NCBI GenBank assembly: GCA_963707665.1
Contig: CAVPQU010000018.1
Span: 558,001 to 622,000 of the forward strand
Length of the DNA stretch: 64,000 nt
Direction: 5' to 3'
Source: DATJCV01 sp963707665
GTDB taxonomy: Bacteria > Pseudomonadota > Gammaproteobacteria > Burkholderiales > Burkholderiaceae_D
The translations under genes were made by a program, and so were the position numbers. Positions 9,301 through 19,955 of the stretch are shown piece after piece. The first letter of the stretch is position 1. The number at the start of each line of letters is the position of its first letter. Below the pieces are notes generated by a model. That model ran no database searches, had not been told where the DNA came from, and saw only the letters and a list, made by a program, of their open reading frames with translations.

Positions 9301-12300
9301 AACTGGCGCAGCACGACCTGGCTATGAGTCCAGGCCAGTTCGAACACGCGATCGGCCAGGCGCCGGTCCTGGTATTTGCCGATCAGCGCCAGGCATTGTT
9401 GGCGCGTCTCGGCGGCGCCGGTCACGATGTCGACGATCGCCGTCTGCTCCGGCTCCAGCGTGATGCGGTAGCGGATGGCGACGATCGGATCGAGCACCGA
9501 ACCCTGGCTGCCGGACAGCGCAGTCGTGGCCAGCAGGGCCTGCGGCATCCGGGTGCTGTGATTGCGGCCGATGAACTGCATGCGGTCGGTCTCGTAGGAA
9601 ATCTCGCCGACTTCGGCGCCATGCACCGCCATCAGGTGCAGCAGCCATGGCGGCTGCTCTTCTTCCGAGCGCGGCCGTCGGGTGCACACGATGGCGCGCT
9701 GGCGCGTGAGGATTTCAGTTTGCACGAACAGGTTGCTGAAGGCAGGATGGGCGGCATCGGCGGCGGCCGGCGCCAGCACCACTTCGGCGTAGCTGGTGAT
9801 TTCGACGACGCGCCGCGTACGTCCGCGATTGGTGATGCGGCTGCGGCGTAGTTCGATATCGTCTTCCGGCGACACCACGATTTCGGTATGCGTCTCGAAA
9901 TCGTTGCCGCGCCGGCGGAATTCGGCCCGGCCTTCGGAAAAGATCACTTCATACGTTTTCGGCTGTTTCAAGGTCGGCTGATAAGCGGTCGACCAGAACA
10001 GGCCGCTGGCGACGTCGCGCACATAGCAGAAGGTGCCCCAGTTATCGCGCGTGCTGTCCTGGTGCCAGCGCGTGACGGCCAGGTCCTTCCAGCGGCTGTA
10101 GCCGCCGCCGGCATTGGTCACCATCACGTGATAGCGACCGTTCGACAGCAGCTGCACTTCCGGCACCGGCGTATTCGGCGTATTCAGGACCCGCACCGGG
10201 ACGTCCATATTGCTGGAGGTGGCGGTACGGATGATCGCCAGTTCGGTGCGTGTTGGAATAGAAGGCGGCGGCCTTCGGGATTTTTTCGTGCAACAGCAGC
10301 GCGGTGGCTTGAAACAGCGGGTCCGATCCAAAACGCCGTTGCATCGGGCGATCCAGCAGCACATAGGCCAGGGCCAGCAGGCTCATGCCCTGGTGGTGCG
10401 CCATCCACGACTGGATCAGGGCATACGGCTTGCCGCGCGGCAGGCGGGCGCTGCTGTAGTCGATCGCTTCGTAAAAGCCGAAGCGCGACAGGAAGCCTTC
10501 TGCCGCCAGCCGCTCCAGGTTGGCGCACGCTTGCTCCGGCGCCACCATCAACGCCAGCGCCGAGGCATATGGCGCAATCACCAGGTCGTCTGCCAAGCCG
10601 CGCTTCAAGCCCATGCCGGGCACGCCGAAGGCTCGGTATTGATAATTCAGGCTGGCGTCGAAGGCGTTGTAGCCGGATTCCGAGATGCCCCACGGCACGC
10701 CGCGCTGCTGGCCGTATTCGATCTGACGCGCGACTGCCGCCCGGTAGGTCTGGTCCAGCAGGGTGCGCTCGAAAGTCGGCATGACCAGGAGCGGCATCAG
10801 GTATTCGAACATCGAGCCGCTCCACGACAGCAGCAGCGGAGCGCCGCCCACCGTGGTCAATTGCCGTCCCAGCGCAAACCAGCCTTCCTGTGGCAACTGG
10901 CCCTGTGCGATGGCGACAAAGCTGGCCAGGCGCGCTTCGGATGCCAGCAAATCGTAGAAGCTGTTGTCGCGCCGGCGTTCGCTGACGTTGTAGCCGATGG
11001 CCAGCAGGTGATTGCCGCGGTCGTACAGGAATTCATAATCCATCCAGGCCATGGCAGTGGCCTGCCGCGCCAGTTGCTCGATGGTGGCGATCCGCTCGCG
11101 CGCATGCTGGCTGGCCATCGCCAGCAAGGATTGCAGCGCCTCCGATTCCACGCTTTCGGCGACGGCGATCTCGGCGTCGTCGATTGGCTCCGGCCTGGGC
11201 GTTGGCACCGGCCGCGAGAGTGATTTCGAGATCCAGCTGCGCCAGTTCACGCAGGCTCGGTATGCGATCCAGTTCAGGCCGCTGCTGCCACCAGTCGGCC
11301 GCTGCCGGCGGCAAGGCCCACGGCGCCAGGAATTCCAGTTCGTCCTGCAGCGCCGAGTACTGGCGCCGCAGCGCCGCCAGCCACCAGTTCAAGTCGTCGT
11401 TTTCGACACCTGGCGACAGCTCGATCCGGAACAGCTCGACCGCGGTGCCGACGCGTCCCAGCAAATCGACCGCCTCGTGCAGCGTCAGGCTGGCGGCAGC
11501 CGGCAGCGCCTTCAATTCGGCGGCGATCGGCGCCAGCCTGGCGGCCGCGACCGGGGTGGCGGCGTCGATTACCATGCGGACCGTATCCAGCAAACCGGAA
11601 AACGCCCGGTGATCGAAAATGGGTTGTTCGATCAATTCCAGCAGGCCCGGGCCCAGGGTCAGCAAATGTCCCGCCAGGTTGCCGCTATCCACCGTGGAGA
11701 CGTACATCGGGTATAGCGGTTGCAGCGTACGGGTGTCGTACCAGTTGTAGAAATGGCCCTGGTGCCGTTCCAGCGCTTGCATCGTGGTGAAGGTATGGTC
11801 GATGCGGTTCAGCAGTTGGCCGCCTGCGATGTAGCCGAAATCGTGAGCGCTCAGATTGGCCAGCAGCGCGAGGCCGATGTTGGTGGGCGAAGTGCGGTGC
11901 GCAATGACCGCGACTGGCTCTTGCTGGACGTTGTCGGGCGGCAGCCAATTGTCCTCCGCGCCGACGTGGGTTTCAAAGAACGCCCAGACCCGGCGCGCGA
12001 GCAGGTGCAGGAACACCCGCTGCTGCTTATCCAATTCCGCTTGTTCGCGCACCTGCGGCAGGCTGATGGCCCAGGCCAGGGCGGGCGACAGCAGCCATAA
12101 CAGCACGATCAGCGAGGCTGCGTCGAGCGCTGGCCGATGGTACACAGCCAGCCACAGTCCGGCTGCCAGTGCCAGCGCCGGAGCGGCCCACATGTCGCGG
12201 TAGCTGTCGAAGATGCCGGCCCGGTCTTGCCTGATATCGCTGTAGGGGTTCCACTCCAGCAGGCGGCGCCGCGTTACCAGCATGCGCCAGTGGGTACGCA

Positions 12301-15070
12301 AGATCGCATCCAGGTTGGAAAAGGCCTCGTACGGCAGGCACACCAGCGTGAGGACGGCCTGCCCGAAGTGACGTCCGGCAGCGTACAGCGCGTTGACGAA
12401 ATGTGGCCGCCACAGCACATCGTCCGGCTTTTGCAACAGATCGTACAGGGATGCGCACAAGGACGGAATCAGCAGGATGCCGATCACGGTCCAGGTCCAG
12501 AACCAGGGCGCGGCCAGCGCACCCCAGCCCAGCAGCAGCAGCAGCACCAGTGCCACCGGCACTACGCTGCGGCGCAGATTGTCGAAAATTTTCCACCGCG
12601 ATAGCGCCGACAGCGGATTCGCGCGGCGCCCGCCGCCTTGCTGCGGCACGCGCGGCAGCAGCCAGGCCGCTATTTGCCAGTCGCCACGCACCCAGCGGTG
12701 GCGTCGCCGCATGTCGGCGCGGTAACTGTTCGGATATTTTTCATACAGCTGGACGTCGCTCAACAGGCCAGCACGCGCATAACAGCCTTCCAGCAAGTCG
12801 TGGCTCAGGATGCGGTTTTCCGGCAAGCCTTCCAGCGTCCGTTCGAACGAATCGACCTCGTAGATGCCCTTGCCGATGAAGGAACCTTCATGGAACAAAT
12901 CCTGGTACACGTCGGATACCGCGCGGGTATACGGATCGATACCGGGTTCGCCGCCACACAACTGGGCGTACAAGGAAGCGCCGCTGCCTGGCAGGCTGGC
13001 AGCCACGCGTGGCTGCAGCACGCCATAACCTTCCACCACGCGCTGCTTGCCGGCGTCGTAGCGGGCGCGGTTCAGCGGGTGCGAGATCGCCGCTACGAAT
13101 TGCCAGGCGGCGTCGCGCGGCAACTGGGTGTCGGTATCGAGCGTGATGACGTAGCGCACTTCGGCCAGGATGTCGGCATCCCCGACGATCAGCGAAAAAC
13201 AGTCGCGCGCGCCGCCGCGTAGCCAGGCATTCAGTTGCTCCAGCTTGCCGCGCTTGCGCTCGTATCCCATCCAGACCTGCTCCACCGGATTCCAGCGGCG
13301 CGGACGGTGGAACAGGAAAAAAATGTCACCGCCGTCGGTTTCCGGGTTCGGGTATTTCTGGTTCAGTTCGGTGATTCTTTGCTGTGCCTGGCGCAAGAGT
13401 GCTGCATCGTCCGGCATGTCCGCAGCTGGCGCGTCGGCAAAATCGGTCAGCAGGCAAAAATGCAGATGCGTACTGCGATTGGCCAGGAAGCGCACTTCCA
13501 GCGCCTCGCACAGTTCCTCGATGTCCTGGCTCGGGCTGAGGATGGTCGGCACAGCCACCAGGGTGCGGGTCTGGGCTGGAATACCTTTCGAAAAATCCAT
13601 TCGCGGCAGCGGTCTCGGTGTCGCCAGGATGGTGGCCGCCCAGTTCACCAGTGCAATCGTCAGATGACTGGCGGCGATCACGCACAAAAGCGCCGTCACT
13701 GCCAGCAGCGCGCCGTGAATGCCATTGCTGTATGCCTTCAGGGCGAGTGCCGTGCCCAAGCCGGCGGTCAGCAGCACGATAGTGGCCAGATAGGTCGGGA
13801 AAGGCGTGCGGCGCGCCAGTCGGCGCCATGCCTCGATGCGTGGCGGCCGCATGCCGGCGGCCTGTTCAAGTTGCCGCAGGCCGGCATCAATCAGGAAAAA
13901 CCCGACGTGGCTGCGACGATCGCCAACGCCGTACAGGCTTGCATTGGCGGCGGCCAGTTCAATGGCCTTCTGTGCCACTTCGGGTTCAGACCAGGCGGAG
14001 TAGCGTGCGATTCGTTCCACGCGATGCCGATACAGGTCACGGGTCGCGAAGTCCATCTGGCTGTAGGTTGCGGATGGATCGGTTGCAAGAATCCGTTCGA
14101 CCAGGCTCATGGCCTCGACAAATTCGCGCCAGTTCATGCTGCCCAGAAAGCGCAGGCTGCCGATGCTGTTGGAAATCGAGACCTGGTCGGCCGCCTGTTG
14201 CTGGATTTCGCTCAGCACCATCTGTTCGATGGTGGTGCCCGACTGCGCCAGGCGCTGTTCGATCCAGGTCAGCGGCAGCGCCAGTGCCGGTCCTTGCCCC
14301 TGCAGCCGGCGCGCCAGTTCGGCCACGAACGACGCCTGCATCGGTGGCTCGGATCGTGCCATGTCGGCGATCACCAGGATCAGGCTGCTGGGATCTTTTT
14401 CTGCCGTTTCCGTCATCTGGTCTGACCAGGAATCGGCCAGATTGCGGTTGATCCGGCTAGTCGCCACCCGCACCGCGACGCGACGCAGGTTTTCGATCAG
14501 CGCCAGCCGCAGCATGATCGGGATAGCCCACAATTCACCCAGCTTGAGCGGCGCTTCCTGCTGATAGGCGGCGACGAAGCGGCTAAGGCCGTCCGGATCG
14601 AGCCGGGCGTCGCCATGCGCGATCGTTTCCAGCGCAATGTCATAGACGCGCGGCAAGCCGGCCGATGGCCCGCGTTGCAGGCGCGGCAGTTCGCGGCTGT
14701 AATTCTTCGGCAGATGTCGTTTGGCAGTGCGGATCTGCTCTTCGATCAGGTAGAAGTTGTCCAGCAGCCACTCGGACGCCGGCGTGATCTGGCGTCCCTG
14801 GCTGATCGCTTCGATCAACAACTTGCAGGACTGGCTGAGGATTCGTTCGTTGGCTGCCAGGCGCCGCAGCAGCTGGTTTTCCGCATGCGCCGGGCTTAAT
14901 TGGTGTGAGTGCGCCAGGATCTTGCCGTGCTGCTCCATCTGACGCGCGCTGAACAATTCCGCCCGCAGCGGCGGTTCATCGTCCCATGGTTCGCGAGAAC
15001 TTCCAGGTTTGCGCGAAGTGGAACCCAATGCCGGCAGATCCGCATACAGCGTCTTGTTGACGGGTTTCAA
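6312..15070 (-). CDS. ndvB: Cyclic beta-1,2-glucan synthase (NdvB/ChvB type), two frameshifts
   Basis: Giant inner-membrane enzyme (about 2,919 codons) that makes, elongates and cyclises beta-1,2-glucan, a periplasmic osmoregulatory and host-interaction glucan in rhizobia and relatives. N-terminal section (15070 to about 11210): membrane helices near residues 428-480 and 830-870, a family-84 glycosyltransferase with LDTDTQLPRD (about 644-653) and RRRHRWVRGDWQ (about 788-799). Middle section (about 11210-10245): GISESGYNAFD and the MAHHQGMSLLAL segment. C-terminal section (about 10245-6312): glycoside phosphorylase-like (GH94) repeats, HNDPVSDSSGEAFYLRDEASG, GGAFGFRDQLQDAM and GSCDWNDGMDKVG with the general-acid Asp. 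The frame shifts at about 11200-11215 and about 10237-10250. All catalytic motifs are present, so either the shifts are sequence errors or the gene decayed recently. Confidence 0.88.
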
Positions 15071-15423
15071 TTCAGGTGCCTTTCTATTGTACGAACCAGG
15101 AGCGGTTCAAACAAAAACCGGTACGGCAGGCGGGTGCTGTGCTTACGTTCGCCGCCTGGGGATGGGCCGGACGAGTGGGGCGGCAAGCAATGCAGCATCC
15201 TGAATGGGACTGCTGATTCGTGGTGTTGTTCCACGATAAGACGGGTCGGTCCTTGCGTTCAGCTTAGGTGAAGTGAGTGCAGCGAGCGGAGGGCCGCCAC
15301 AGTGCGCTGTTGAGCGCTGGCGGATGCCGGGATGGAGTCCGCCGCACAAGCGGCGGACCAGTGTGGCGCGTGAAACTGAGCGAGAAGCAGCTAACGGGAA
15401 ACGACGCTGCCGGAACAGGGTTG

Positions 15424-15447
15424 CGGATAACGGCGTACCGTTATCCG
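15424..15447. repeat. Perfect 10-bp inverted repeat downstream of pepA
   Basis: CGGATAACGG at 15424-15433 pairs exactly with CCGTTATCCG at 15438-15447 around a 4-base loop (CGTA). It lies about 40 bp past the pepA stop. No T-run follows on the minus strand, so it is not a textbook Rho-independent terminator, but it would stabilise or end the pepA transcript. Confidence 0.55.
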
Positions 15448-15468
15448 TGCTGCAACCGGCTTGATGGT

Positions 15469-15484
15469 GCGCGCTATTGCGCGC
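15469..15484 (-). terminator. Hairpin directly after the pepA stop
   Basis: GCGCGC at 15469-15474 and GCGCGC at 15479-15484 flank TATT, giving a perfect 6-bp all-GC stem adjacent to the pepA stop codon at 15486-15488. There is no T-tract. A terminator or mRNA-end stabiliser is the likely role. Confidence 0.4.
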
Positions 15485-15485
15485 T

Positions 15486-16994
15486 TCAGGCGGCTTGTGC
15501 GCGATTGATCAGAAACTTGGTCAGTAGTGGCACCGGCCGTCCGGTCGCGCCCTTGGCGGCGCCGCTTTTCCACGCGGTGCCGGCAATATCCAGATGCGCC
15601 CAAGTATATTTTCTCGTGTAGCGTTCGAGAAAGCAGGCAGCCGTGATGCTGCCGCCAGGCGCGCCGCCGATGTTGGCCATGTCGGCAAAATTGGATTTCA
15701 GCTGCTCCTGGTATGCATCTTCAATCGGCATACGCCAGGCGGTGTCGCCGCTGGCACGGCCGGCGGCGAGCAATTCATCGGCCAGCTGATCGTGTTTTTG
15801 ATCGTGCCGCGTGAACAGGCCGGAATTATGATGGCCGAGCGCGGTGATGCAAGCGCCGGTCAGGGTCGCCATATCGACCACCACCGCCGGCTTGAAGCGT
15901 TCCACGTAGGTCAGGGCATCGCACAGAACCAGCCGGCCTTCGGCATCGGTGTTCAACACTTCGATGGTCTGGCCCGACATCGAGGTGACGATGTCGCCCG
16001 GCTTGGTGGCGCGTCCGGACGGCAGATTTTCGCTGCTGGGAATGACACCGATCACGTTCAGCTTCAGCTTCATTTCCGCAATCGCGCGCAGCGTGCCGAG
16101 CACGGATGCCGCGCCACACATGTCGTATTTCATTTCATCCATGCCGGCGCCGGGTTTCAGCGAAATACCGCCCGAATCGAAGGTAATACCCTTGCCGACC
16201 AGCACGGTCGGCGCTTCCTTGGCCTTGCCGCCCATGTATTTGACGACGATGAATTTGGGCGGCTCTTCGCTGCCATTGGCAACCGAGAGCAGACTGCCCA
16301 TCTTCAATGCCTGCATTTGCCTGCGGTCCAGCACTTCGACACCCAGCTTGAATTCGCGCGCCAGTTTTTTGGCGGTGTTGGCCAGATAACTTGGGGTACA
16401 AACATTGCCCGGCAGATTGCCGAGGTCCTTGGTGAGGTCGATGCCATTGGCGATTGCCACCGCCTGCATCAATGCAGTACGGGCGGTGGCTGCAGCGGCC
16501 GAAGGCACCAGCAAGGCGAGTTTCTTGAGGCCGGGCGTCGCCGTTTCCGGCTTGCTTTTCATCACGTCAAAGCGATACGCCTGTTCGCGTGCCGTCAGAA
16601 TCACTTGATTGACGGCCCAGTCGAGGTCGCGATTGGCGACCGTATCGAACGGCAACGCGAGAACGGCGTCTCCGGCGCCGAGGGAGGAGAACATTCGCAA
16701 GGCGGCGTTGACAGCGCTGGTGAAATGTTTTTCGGCCAGGGCATCGGCCTTGCCCAGTCCGACCAGCAGCACGCGTTCGGCGGCGATGCCGTCAACCTTG
16801 CGCAGCAGCAGTGTGGAACCCGGCTTGCCGGACAGGTCTCCCGATTTCAGCGCGGCACTGATAGCGCTGTTCTGCGCCAGGGACTGCGTTGCCGCTGGCA
16901 TTTTCTTGTCTTCAAACACGCCAACCGCAAGGCAGGCGGTGCGCAGGGTGCCAATTGCGGTCTTTGGGTCAAATCCTTTTATGCTAAAGTCCAT
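15486..16994 (-). CDS. pepA: Leucyl aminopeptidase PepA
   Basis: Intact 502-residue cytosolic M17 leucine aminopeptidase, a hexameric two-metal enzyme (Mn or Zn). The catalytic region holds LVGKGITFDSGGISLKPG (metal Lys and Asp), MKYDMCGAASVLG, the M17 signature NTDAEGRLVLCDAL, and MATLTGACITALG. The start at 16994 (MDFSIKGFDPK) is preceded by AAGGAG and is preferred over an upstream in-frame start 24 bases earlier. It is divergent from lptF with only 37 bp between start codons, the classic pepA-lptF arrangement of Proteobacteria. PepA can also bind DNA in Xer recombination in enterics; nothing here tests that. Confidence 0.96.
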   Translation of the reverse strand: MDFSIKGFDPKTAIGTLRTACLAVGVFEDKKMPAATQSLAQNSAISAALKSGDLSGKPGSTLLLRKVDGIAAERVLLVGLGKADALAEKHFTSAVNAALRMFSSLGAGDAVLALPFDTVANRDLDWAVNQVILTAREQAYRFDVMKSKPETATPGLKKLALLVPSAAAATARTALMQAVAIANGIDLTKDLGNLPGNVCTPSYLANTAKKLAREFKLGVEVLDRRQMQALKMGSLLSVANGSEEPPKFIVVKYMGGKAKEAPTVLVGKGITFDSGGISLKPGAGMDEMKYDMCGAASVLGTLRAIAEMKLKLNVIGVIPSSENLPSGRATKPGDIVTSMSGQTIEVLNTDAEGRLVLCDALTYVERFKPAVVVDMATLTGACITALGHHNSGLFTRHDQKHDQLADELLAAGRASGDTAWRMPIEDAYQEQLKSNFADMANIGGAPGGSITAACFLERYTRKYTWAHLDIAGTAWKSGAAKGATGRPVPLLTKFLINRAQAA

Positions 16995-17017
16995 TGCTTG
17001 CTCCTTGTCGATCTGCA

Positions 17018-17023
17018 ATTATA
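17018..17023 (-). promoter_or_regulatory. Candidate -10 element of the pepA promoter
   Basis: On the minus strand this reads TATAAT, 24 bases upstream of the pepA start codon. The divergent lptF ATG is at 17032, so the matching -35 must lie inside the lptF coding start; I see only a weak TGGAAA there. The two promoters must overlap. Confidence 0.4.
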
Positions 17024-17031
17024 GTCTTCGA

Positions 17032-18159
17032 ATGATTTTCCAGCGCGCCCTCCGCCGCGAATTGCTTAGCGCCGCCGGCGCGGTATTTACGACGCTCTTT
17101 ACCATTACCATCACCGTGATGCTGATCAAAATCCTGGGCCAGGCGGCCGGGGGCATGGTGGCGTCGCAGGACGTGCTCGCACTGATCGGTTTGCAAGCGC
17201 TCAACTATTTGCCGATCCTTTTGATTCTGACCGGATTCATTTCCGTGCTGCTGGTCGTCACGCGCAGTTATCAGGATTCGGAAATGGTGGTGTGGTCGGC
17301 CTCCGGCCTCAGCCTGGTCCACTGGATCGGTCCGGTACTGCGCCTCGGGCTGCCGCTGCTCGTCATGACCACGGTTCTCAGCTTTGTGCTGACGCCGTGG
17401 GCCAATCGGCAAAGCGACGAATTCAAGGAGCGCTTTGAAAAGCGCGAGGATATTGCCCGTATCTCCCCCGGAAAATTCCAGGAATCCGGCTCTGCCGACC
17501 GCATCTTCTTTGTCGAAGCCCTGTCGGGCGATTCGGCGAAGGTCAAGAACGTGTTCGTCAATACTTTCCAGAACGGCCGCACCAGCATCGTGGTGGCCAA
17601 GGAAGGACAGGTGGAGATCGACAGCCGCGGCGACAAGTTCGTGGTGCTGGAGAAAGGCCGGCGCTATGACGGCATCGCCAGCCAGCCGGATTTCAGGATC
17701 ATGGAGTTCGAGCGCTACGGCGTGCTGGTCGCCCAGCAGGTGAGCAAGCTGATGGGTGACGGCTCGGCGCGTTCGCTGGCTACCGCGGCCCTGTTGCAAG
17801 ACCGCAGCGGTTACAACATGGGCGAATTGTTGTGGCGGCTGGCCATGCCGTTGATGGGCCTGTCGCTGATGCTGCTGGCGATTCCGCTCGGTTTCGTCAA
17901 TCCGCGTGCCGGCCGCTCGGCCAATTTGCTGATTGCGCTGCTGCTGTTCGTTACCTACAGCAATATGGTCAGCGTGTTACAGGCGGCGGTGGTGCAACAG
18001 CGGCTGTCGTTCGCGCTGGCCTGGTGGCCGCTGCATCTGCTGGCCTTGCTGATCGTGGCGGGACTGTTCTGGTGGCGGGTGGCCGTGAATAGCCGTTTTC
18101 ATCCATTGCGACTGTGGTCGGCCATCAAGCGCCGGCAAGGCAGCGGGCGTTCCGCATGA
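17032..18159 (+). CDS. lptF: LPS export ABC permease LptF
   Basis: Intact 375-residue inner-membrane subunit of the LptB2FG complex, which extracts lipopolysaccharide from the inner membrane for transport to the cell surface. It begins MIFQRALRRELLSAAGAVF. Three helices lie at roughly 15-120, then a periplasmic jellyroll domain (about 140-250, with GKFQESGSADRIFFVEA), then three C-terminal helices including the MGELLWRLAMPLMGLSLMLLA segment. The ATG at 17032 was chosen because upstream codons overlap pepA antisense. It overlaps lptG by four bases (ATGA), so the two are translationally coupled. Confidence 0.95.
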   Translation: MIFQRALRRELLSAAGAVFTTLFTITITVMLIKILGQAAGGMVASQDVLALIGLQALNYLPILLILTGFISVLLVVTRSYQDSEMVVWSASGLSLVHWIGPVLRLGLPLLVMTTVLSFVLTPWANRQSDEFKERFEKREDIARISPGKFQESGSADRIFFVEALSGDSAKVKNVFVNTFQNGRTSIVVAKEGQVEIDSRGDKFVVLEKGRRYDGIASQPDFRIMEFERYGVLVAQQVSKLMGDGSARSLATAALLQDRSGYNMGELLWRLAMPLMGLSLMLLAIPLGFVNPRAGRSANLLIALLLFVTYSNMVSVLQAAVVQQRLSFALAWWPLHLLALLIVAGLFWWRVAVNSRFHPLRLWSAIKRRQGSGRSA

Positions 18160-19286
18160 AGATCCTGGAAAGATATCTCGCCACCGAAATCCTGCGCTCG
18201 GTGCTATTCGTGCTGGCAGCGTTCCTGGCGATCTTCGCCTTCTTCGACCTGATGGGCGAACTGCAATCGGTCGGCCGCGGCGGCTACCGCCTGCAGCATG
18301 CGTTCCTGTATGTGTTGATGGGTTTACCCGGCTATGTCTATGAACTGATGCCGATTGCCGTGCTGATCGGCACCATCTATGTGCTGGCGCAATTAGCCGC
18401 CAGCTCGGAATTCACCATCATGCGGGTGTCCAGCATGTCAACCCGCATGGCCGGCTGGATCCTGTTCAAGATCGGCATCCTGTTCGTGTTGCTTACCGTG
18501 CTGTTTGGCGAACTGATTTCGCCGGCGGTGAGCGGGCTGGCCGAGCGGCTGAAGCTGCAGGCAGAGGGCTTGCCGATATCGCAAGAATTCCGCTCCGGGC
18601 TATGGACCAAGGACGTGATCCGGGAGCATGGCATCAGCGGCGCAGTAATCGGGTCGCGCTTCCTGAACGCGCGGTCGCTTCGCCCGGATGGCCAGTTGCA
18701 AGACCTGAAATCGTATGAGTTCGACAGCGATTTTCATCTGGCTGCGATCATTTCCGCCAAGAGTGCCGACTATGAGGGGGAAAACGTCTGGCTGTTGTCG
18801 GATGTGGCGGAAACGCGCTTTACGAGCGCGGCGCCGTCGCAGCCGGTGACCTCGGTGACGACCACCCACAGCGCCAGCCGGCAACTGATTTCGGAAGTGA
18901 CGCCGGATATCCTGTCGGTGCTGTTTGCCGATCCGGACCGCATGTCGGCCTGGGACCTGGCCGCGTATTCACGCCATCTGGCGGAGAACAACCAGCTCAA
19001 CGACCGCTATGAAATCGCTTTCTGGAAGAAAGTGGTGTATCCATTTGCCGTGTTCGTGATGCTGGCACTGGCGCTGCCGTTTGCCTATCTGCACTTTCGT
19101 GCCGGCGGCGTCAGCCTGAAGATTTTTACCGGCATCATGATCGGGGTCAGTTTTCAACTGGTCAACAACCTGTTTTCGCATCTCGGCTTGCTCAACACCT
19201 GGCCGCCGCTGGTGACCGCCGCAGTGCCAGGCCTGCTGTTCCTGATGCTGGCGATGGCGGCCTTGTGGTGGGTCGAAAGGCACTGA
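18156..19286 (+). CDS. lptG: LPS export ABC permease LptG
   Basis: Intact 376-residue partner of LptF. It opens MKILERYLATEILRSVLFVLAAFLAIFAFFDL, a characteristic LptG N-terminus. The periplasmic domain spans about 110-260, and the C-terminal helices begin at YEIAFWKKVVYPFAVFVMLALALPFAYLHFR, the family's coupling segment. It starts in an ATGA overlap with lptF and ends in a TGATG overlap with cbiX, so lptF-lptG-cbiX is probably one transcript. Confidence 0.95.
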   Translation: MKILERYLATEILRSVLFVLAAFLAIFAFFDLMGELQSVGRGGYRLQHAFLYVLMGLPGYVYELMPIAVLIGTIYVLAQLAASSEFTIMRVSSMSTRMAGWILFKIGILFVLLTVLFGELISPAVSGLAERLKLQAEGLPISQEFRSGLWTKDVIREHGISGAVIGSRFLNARSLRPDGQLQDLKSYEFDSDFHLAAIISAKSADYEGENVWLLSDVAETRFTSAAPSQPVTSVTTTHSASRQLISEVTPDILSVLFADPDRMSAWDLAAYSRHLAENNQLNDRYEIAFWKKVVYPFAVFVMLALALPFAYLHFRAGGVSLKIFTGIMIGVSFQLVNNLFSHLGLLNTWPPLVTAAVPGLLFLMLAMAALWWVERH

Positions 19287-19669
19287 TGGAACCGCCAAAA
19301 AGAGGAATGATTCTGTTTGCGCATGGTGCGCGCGATCCGTTGTGGCGCACGCCATTCGAGGCGGTGCGGCAGATGACGCAAGCGCAACTGCCAGCGACGC
19401 CGATCCGGCTGGCATTCCTGGAAGTGATGACGCCCGACCTGGCCACGGCGGTTGCGGAGTTGGCGCAGGACGGTTGCAGTGAGATCACGGTGGTGCCGCT
19501 GTTTCTCGGCCAGGGCGGTCATGTGCGGCGCGATCTGCCGGGCCTGATCGCGCAGTTGCAAGGCGCCCATCCACGACTGGCGATTGGCACCGTGCCGGCG
19601 GCGGGCGAAGATCCGGCAGTGCTGGCCGCCATCGCGCAGTACTGCGTTGGCGCGCTCAGCCGCCAATAG
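19286..19669 (+). CDS. cbiX: Sirohydrochlorin chelatase, CbiX short form
   Basis: 127-residue single-domain chelatase of the CbiX-short type, which inserts Fe or Co into sirohydrochlorin. The metal-binding His is in ILFAHGARDPLWRTP, and the second conserved segment is VVPLFLGQGGHVRRDLP. The ATG shares a base with the lptG stop (TGATG). Cofactor logic points to siroheme for sulfite reductase together with cobA at 19956-20732 on the opposite strand. CbiX can also serve cobalamin synthesis, and the metal cannot be decided from sequence. Confidence 0.9.
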   Translation: MEPPKRGMILFAHGARDPLWRTPFEAVRQMTQAQLPATPIRLAFLEVMTPDLATAVAELAQDGCSEITVVPLFLGQGGHVRRDLPGLIAQLQGAHPRLAIGTVPAAGEDPAVLAAIAQYCVGALSRQ

Positions 19670-19723
19670 AGGGCAGGATCGAAAGCTTGTTAATTGCCCA
19701 GCCCGCATGCCCATCTATCTGTC

Positions 19724-19747
19724 ATTCCCGCGGTCCTTAGCGGGAAT
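19724..19747. repeat. REP-like hairpin
   Basis: ATTCCCGC (19724-19731) and GCGGGAAT (19740-19747) form a perfect 8-bp stem with an 8-base loop, embedded in GTCATTCCCGC and GCGGGAATCCAGTGAC contexts. This is the familiar proteobacterial intergenic REP/dispersed-repeat sequence. Degenerate relatives occur near 49886 and 50079-50106. It lies between the convergent cbiX and cobA ends. Confidence 0.6.
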
Positions 19748-19955
19748 CCAGTGACGTTTCGCTGCAGCACCGGGACGACACGCTTGCATGGCAGGCGACG
19801 CTGGCTTCCCCGAATGATTGGCAGTTCTATGGCAGGATAAAGTACAGGAGTATCGTGTAAAAACGACGTCTGCATGGCTGCTATTTGGTTGCTATTGCAG
19901 GAGTATCTGCAAGGATAGCGATATCACCTGGGACGGAGCCTGCGCGGCAAGAGCT

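Larger units (their letters stand above)
15071..15485. other. 415-bp gap between pepA and ndvB with two hairpins
   Basis: No credible coding sequence. On its pepA side it holds two inverted repeats, listed separately at 15424-15447 and 15469-15484. The remaining 350 bp should contain the ndvB promoter. I cannot point to a clear one. Confidence 0.5.
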
